Positions 48,401 through 51,479 of a stretch of DNA of 51,479 bases are shown in pieces. Made by a program: the position numbers and the translations under genes. Source of the stretch: Armatimonadaceae bacterium (lineage in GTDB: Bacteria; Armatimonadota; Armatimonadia; Armatimonadales; Armatimonadaceae); NCBI GenBank assembly GCA_030446525.1, contig JAUJNC010000026.1, positions 1 through 51,479 of the forward strand, read 5' to 3'. The notes under the pieces are model-generated. The model saw only the letters and a program-made list of their open reading frames with translations. It did not search any database and was not told the DNA's origin. The first letter of the stretch is position 1. The number at the start of each line of letters is the position of its first letter.

Positions 48401-50965
48401 TTACTTGGTGAACACGGCGCGGTGGATGGGCACGGGATACGGCACGTCCGGACCTTTGGCGGCGCGCCACAAGATGCGGTTCAGCGTATCCTCGGGGATG
48501 CGGTCGTATTCGTCCCAGTCCATGCGCGCGGACGCCTGGGCGCCGGGCGCGTTCTTGGGGTTGCGGGCCTCGACATTGACTTTGGGCGTGCGCGGCTCGT
48601 ACGCGACGACCTGCGGCGTCGGGCCGAAGCAGTTGAACATGGGCGTGGCGCCGGCGTCGTACTGCGTCAGCGGCGGCAGACCCAGGATCAGCTCCATCGT
48701 GCGGATCATGCTGGCCGTGGTGTAAAGGGTGCTGTCCACGACGCCGCGCTTGACGTAAGGGCTGATGACCAGGCCGACGGTGCGGTGCGCGTCGACGTGG
48801 TCCGGGCCGTTCTGGGCGTCGTCCTCGATCACGAAGATCGCCATCTCTTTCCAGAACCTGGACTTGCTCGCGGCCTCCACGATCTTGCCCAGCCCGATGT
48901 CGTTGCTGGCCACGGACGCCTCGGGCGTGAACGCGCCGGGCGTGGTCCCGCGCGTGTGGTCCTCGCCCAGCGACATGATCATGAACCGGGGCAGCTCGCC
49001 CGCCTTTTCCGCCGCCCGCAGATCCGCGATCCAGCCGTCGACCTTTGTCATGTCGCGCCCGCGTGGCCAGGTGCCCCGGTTCGCGGTCGGCACGTCGCGC
49101 GCGCCCTCGCCATAGCACTTGTACGAAACGCCGTGCCGCTGGCACAGGTCCCACAGATACCCGGCGGTCGGCTCGTTCAGCTCCTGGTTGCCGGGCAGGT
49201 CGCCGTGCCTCGAGTAGCTCATGGTCCAGGCGCGCTGCTTGTAGTCGGTCGCCATCGCGGCGTCGCACCAGCTGTGCCCGTCGCGGCTCACCTCGCCGTT
49301 GCAGTACAGGTTATCAAGCAGCACGTAGTCCCGCGCCATCTGGTGATGATTGGGCGTCACATCCTCGCCGTAGAAGACCAGCTTCGGGTCGCCGTTGCCG
49401 ATGGGCTTGCCGTTCTTGTCGGTCATGTCGCCGAAGATTTGGTCATAGGTGCGGTTTTCCTTGATGATGTACAGCACGTACTTGATCGGCGACGGATCGC
49501 CGACCCGGGTGGGGATCGGGTTGGGAGCGCCGCCGCTCGGGGCCACGGCCTGGCGCAGGGACTCGGGCGTGTACGGCGAATTTTTCCGCACCTGCTCGGT
49601 GTAGCGGACCAAATCGGCCTGCGCAGGGCGCGGAACGAACAGGACCGAACCGGCGAAGAGCTGGCCGGGATGGTTGAACGCGACCCCTTTGTGGGATTTG
49701 CGCGCGCGCTCGCCGACCGGCGGATGGTTGGGGCGCGAATACAGCCCTTTGCCGTTGGCCACGAGCAGCGTGCCGTTGTCCGCACTCACAGCGACGGCGG
49801 TGGGGTACCAGCCGGTGGGGACGAAGCCGGTGACGACCGAGATCTCGGGGTTGGAGATGTCGGCCACGCACACGGCGTTGTTGTCGGCGTTGGCGACGTA
49901 GAGCGTTCTGCCGTCCGGCGAGACGGCCACGCTGCACGGCGTGCTGCCTTCGGGCGACGACGGGTAGAGCGAGGTCGCGATGATCTCGCGCGCCCCCTCG
50001 GGCGGGCGGCGGTTGGGGTCGGCTTCGGCCTCGGGCGCTTCCAGCCTGCCGGTCGAGACCACGTGAACGGTGTTGTCCCCGGCGCAGGCCACGAACAGGC
50101 GGCCATCCGGGGCGAGCGTCATGTCGTTGGGCCGGACGCCGACGGCAATGTCGCGCACGCGGCGGTTGGTCCGCGTGTCCACCACGCTGACGCTGCGCCC
50201 GCCCCAGTTCGAGACGTACAGGTAGCGCCGGTCGCCGCCGACCACGCACGAGTGCGGGTGCATCCCGACCGGGATGCGTTCCTCGAGCTTGAGCGTGGCG
50301 GGGTCCACCACCCACACCTCGTGCCCGCCCTCGTTGCAGACGTACAGCTTGCCCGTGGTCGGGTGCAGCGTGATACCGGCAATAAATGTCGGCAAGCCCG
50401 GCGCGCTTTGGCCTGGCTCCGCCGGGGCCGCCCCGCCCTGGTTCTGCCGCTGCTGGGGCCCCGGCGGGTTGACGCGCACGTTCGTGGCTGCGGGCAAAAC
50501 CGACTGCGGCTCGGGCTTGGCCTTGCCGTTTTCGACCTCGAAGGCGTATAGCCGCGCCGAGTTGCCGCCGGATACGAACAAACGCTTGCCGTCCCGGCTC
50601 CAGGCCAGGCCGTTCCACGCGCGTTGCAGCGGCAGCCACTGCGCCGCCTTTTTGCCCGCGACATCCAGCAGGGCCACGCCGTGGTTGCTGTAGCCGCAGC
50701 AGACCGCGGCCAGCGTCTTCCCGTCGGGCGACAGCGCCATCTTCAGCGGCATGTTGCCCTGGAGCGCCACCGGCTGCCCCGCCGGCGTGACCCCCCAGCC
50801 GTTGAACAGCAGGTTCTGGTTCGGCTGCAGCCCGGGCGTCGTTCGCACCTCGGTCCCGCGCAGGTCGTCACCGGGCCCGCGGACCGCGATCCGCCGCGCG
50901 ATCACCGTCGTGCCCACCGCGAACATCGTCACCGCCGCCGCCCCGAAAAGAACACTTTTCCGCAT
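48401..50965 (-). CDS. YVTN beta-propeller / phosphoesterase-family protein
   Basis: An intact 854-residue exported protein. The N-terminus is MRKSVLFGAAAVTMFAVGTT with GGAGGGGGTAAC before the ATG at 50965. Residues ~60-440 form a YVTN propeller (DGKTLAAVCCGYSNHGVALL, TTGKLYVCNEGGHEVWVVDP, DRRYLYVSNWGGRSVSVVDT, DGRTLYVANADNNAVCVADI). The second half is a phosphoesterase/acid-phosphatase domain of the PF04185 type: YVLYIIKENRTYDQIFGDMT, VLLDNLYCNGEVSRDGHSWC, LPRFMIMSLGEDHTRGTTPG, FVIEDDAQNGPDHVDAHRTV, VDSTLYTTASMIRTMELILG. Metal ligands of the alkaline-phosphatase-like fold are plausible in these blocks. The physiological substrate is unknown. Confidence 0.86.
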   Translation of the reverse strand: MRKSVLFGAAAVTMFAVGTTVIARRIAVRGPGDDLRGTEVRTTPGLQPNQNLLFNGWGVTPAGQPVALQGNMPLKMALSPDGKTLAAVCCGYSNHGVALLDVAGKKAAQWLPLQRAWNGLAWSRDGKRLFVSGGNSARLYAFEVENGKAKPEPQSVLPAATNVRVNPPGPQQRQNQGGAAPAEPGQSAPGLPTFIAGITLHPTTGKLYVCNEGGHEVWVVDPATLKLEERIPVGMHPHSCVVGGDRRYLYVSNWGGRSVSVVDTRTNRRVRDIAVGVRPNDMTLAPDGRLFVACAGDNTVHVVSTGRLEAPEAEADPNRRPPEGAREIIATSLYPSSPEGSTPCSVAVSPDGRTLYVANADNNAVCVADISNPEISVVTGFVPTGWYPTAVAVSADNGTLLVANGKGLYSRPNHPPVGERARKSHKGVAFNHPGQLFAGSVLFVPRPAQADLVRYTEQVRKNSPYTPESLRQAVAPSGGAPNPIPTRVGDPSPIKYVLYIIKENRTYDQIFGDMTDKNGKPIGNGDPKLVFYGEDVTPNHHQMARDYVLLDNLYCNGEVSRDGHSWCDAAMATDYKQRAWTMSYSRHGDLPGNQELNEPTAGYLWDLCQRHGVSYKCYGEGARDVPTANRGTWPRGRDMTKVDGWIADLRAAEKAGELPRFMIMSLGEDHTRGTTPGAFTPEASVASNDIGLGKIVEAASKSRFWKEMAIFVIEDDAQNGPDHVDAHRTVGLVISPYVKRGVVDSTLYTTASMIRTMELILGLPPLTQYDAGATPMFNCFGPTPQVVAYEPRTPKVNVEARNPKNAPGAQASARMDWDEYDRIPEDTLNRILWRAAKGPDVPYPVPIHRAVFTK

Positions 50966-51005
50966 GTTACCCCCTCCGCCGCAGAGAATCCTTATAGAGG
51001 ATGTG

Positions 51006-51479
51006 TTAGTTATTATCCCACAGGTTCTTCTCGCCCTGATAGGCGTAGGGGCTGCCCGCCGGATACGGGTACGGCCCACGACCCAGCAGGCTGTCGACCC
51101 TGTACCACTTGGAGTGGCCGTCGAAGAACGCCACCACAACCCCCTCGCTGTGACGGCCCAGCGGGCGGCGCATGCCGTTCTCTGGATGGTTCCAGGCGTT
51201 GGGCAGATTATTGTCCATCCACCCTCCCGGGAAGGCCACATTCCAGTCGGTCGAGGTTTCCGCCGTCCATTGCGTCGGGTCCGTGGGAGCCCCGTTTTCC
51301 CAGATCTTTGCCGCGTCGCATAAGACGATCGTGCCTGCGGGATTGTTCATCGCCGCGATGCTGATGGGTGTCGCAGGATTATTGGGGCCCGTCAGACTGA
51401 TGACGTTGCCGTTGACACCGTAGGAGTTGACCTTCGTGCCGACCGCCATGCTGGGGCACTCGCGGATCTGGGAGTTCTT
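51006..51479 (-). CDS. Prepilin-like (DUF1559 / H-x9-DG type) protein, 3' part
   Basis: The frame enters from the right edge (KNSQIRECPSMAVGTKVNSY) and ends at 51006. The C-terminal motif H-SEGVVVAFF-DG followed by GHSKWYRVDSLLG is the H-x9-DG signature of pseudopilin-like proteins abundant in Planctomycetota and Armatimonadota. Upstream, NNPAGTIVLCDAAKIWENGA and MDNNLPNAWNHPENGMRRPL fit the same family. The N-terminal prepilin cleavage site and helix lie outside the window. Its stop is 40 bases upstream of the phosphoesterase gene start, so the two may be co-transcribed. Confidence 0.82.
   Translation of the reverse strand, partial: KNSQIRECPSMAVGTKVNSYGVNGNVISLTGPNNPATPISIAAMNNPAGTIVLCDAAKIWENGAPTDPTQWTAETSTDWNVAFPGGWMDNNLPNAWNHPENGMRRPLGRHSEGVVVAFFDGHSKWYRVDSLLGRGPYPYPAGSPYAYQGEKNLWDNN

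Noticed and set aside
46373..50551. A 1,392-codon open frame on the plus strand.
   Set aside because: It is antisense to the intact membrane and phosphoesterase genes, is rich in R, H, Q, G and A without domains, and is explained by the lack of stops in high-GC antisense frames. The same applies to long antisense frames at 17467-20130, 20305-22059 and 8845-11112.

Overview
This is about 51.5 kb of very GC-rich bacterial DNA. No rRNA or tRNA gene was recognised. Several features together suggest an Armatimonadota-like bacterium, or a neighbouring Gram-negative lineage: a zinc-type S14, a prepilin-like protein ending in an H-x9-DG motif, two PEP-CTERM-type sorting tails, a copper-amine-oxidase-N-like stalk protein, a DUF6785-like membrane protein, and many secreted beta-propellers. 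The phylum is an inference. Many genes, including the essential prs and serS, carry one or more one-base frameshifts. Long stretches elsewhere (17.4-23.9 kb, 28-30.5 kb, 44.1-51 kb) are clean. I read most frameshifts as sequencing or assembly indels and annotate those genes as whole loci.

Layout. 1-2.2 kb (minus): the tail of a spc-type ribosomal operon, rpsN-rpsH-rplF-rplR-rpsE, starting unusually at rpsN with its own promoter. 2.25-8.3 kb: a UBP zinc finger, an MFS transporter, a PEP-CTERM-tailed hydrolase, and prs translationally coupled to two oligopeptide-ABC ATPases. 8.4-12.8 kb: a sugar-nucleotidyltransferase/phosphomannomutase fusion, a LigB-type dioxygenase and a Gfo/Idh/MocA oxidoreductase. 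13-17 kb: a cyclase-ATPase-TPR regulator, serS and a toxin-antitoxin remnant. 17.4-21.8 kb: glmS, an HldE-type kinase and ugd, which fit surface-polysaccharide precursor supply. 21.8-27 kb: a transglutaminase-like protein, a stalk protein, tandem M43 metalloproteases and a PEP-CTERM protein.

The most interesting region is 27.1-39.2 kb, a minus-strand operon driven by a near-consensus promoter at 39156-39183. In transcription order it encodes a zinc-ribbon/PQQ-type propeller protein, a membrane-tethered predicted pseudokinase, an exported von Willebrand A protein, a small membrane protein, two members of a three-paralogue membrane family with a conserved N-terminal YPQDLG motif, a shortened Uma2-like gene, the third paralogue, a decayed hicBA pair, and a bacterial tubulin-like GTPase with a C-terminal SHOCT motif. 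I interpret it as a candidate cytoskeleton/membrane-remodelling or surface-sensing machine.

39.3-51.5 kb holds a small membrane protein, a duplicated-propeller secreted protein, a PQQ-dependent sugar dehydrogenase, a truncated HIT fragment, an operon of BNR-propeller plus DUF6785-like membrane protein, a YVTN-propeller phosphoesterase, and the 3' part of a prepilin-like gene.
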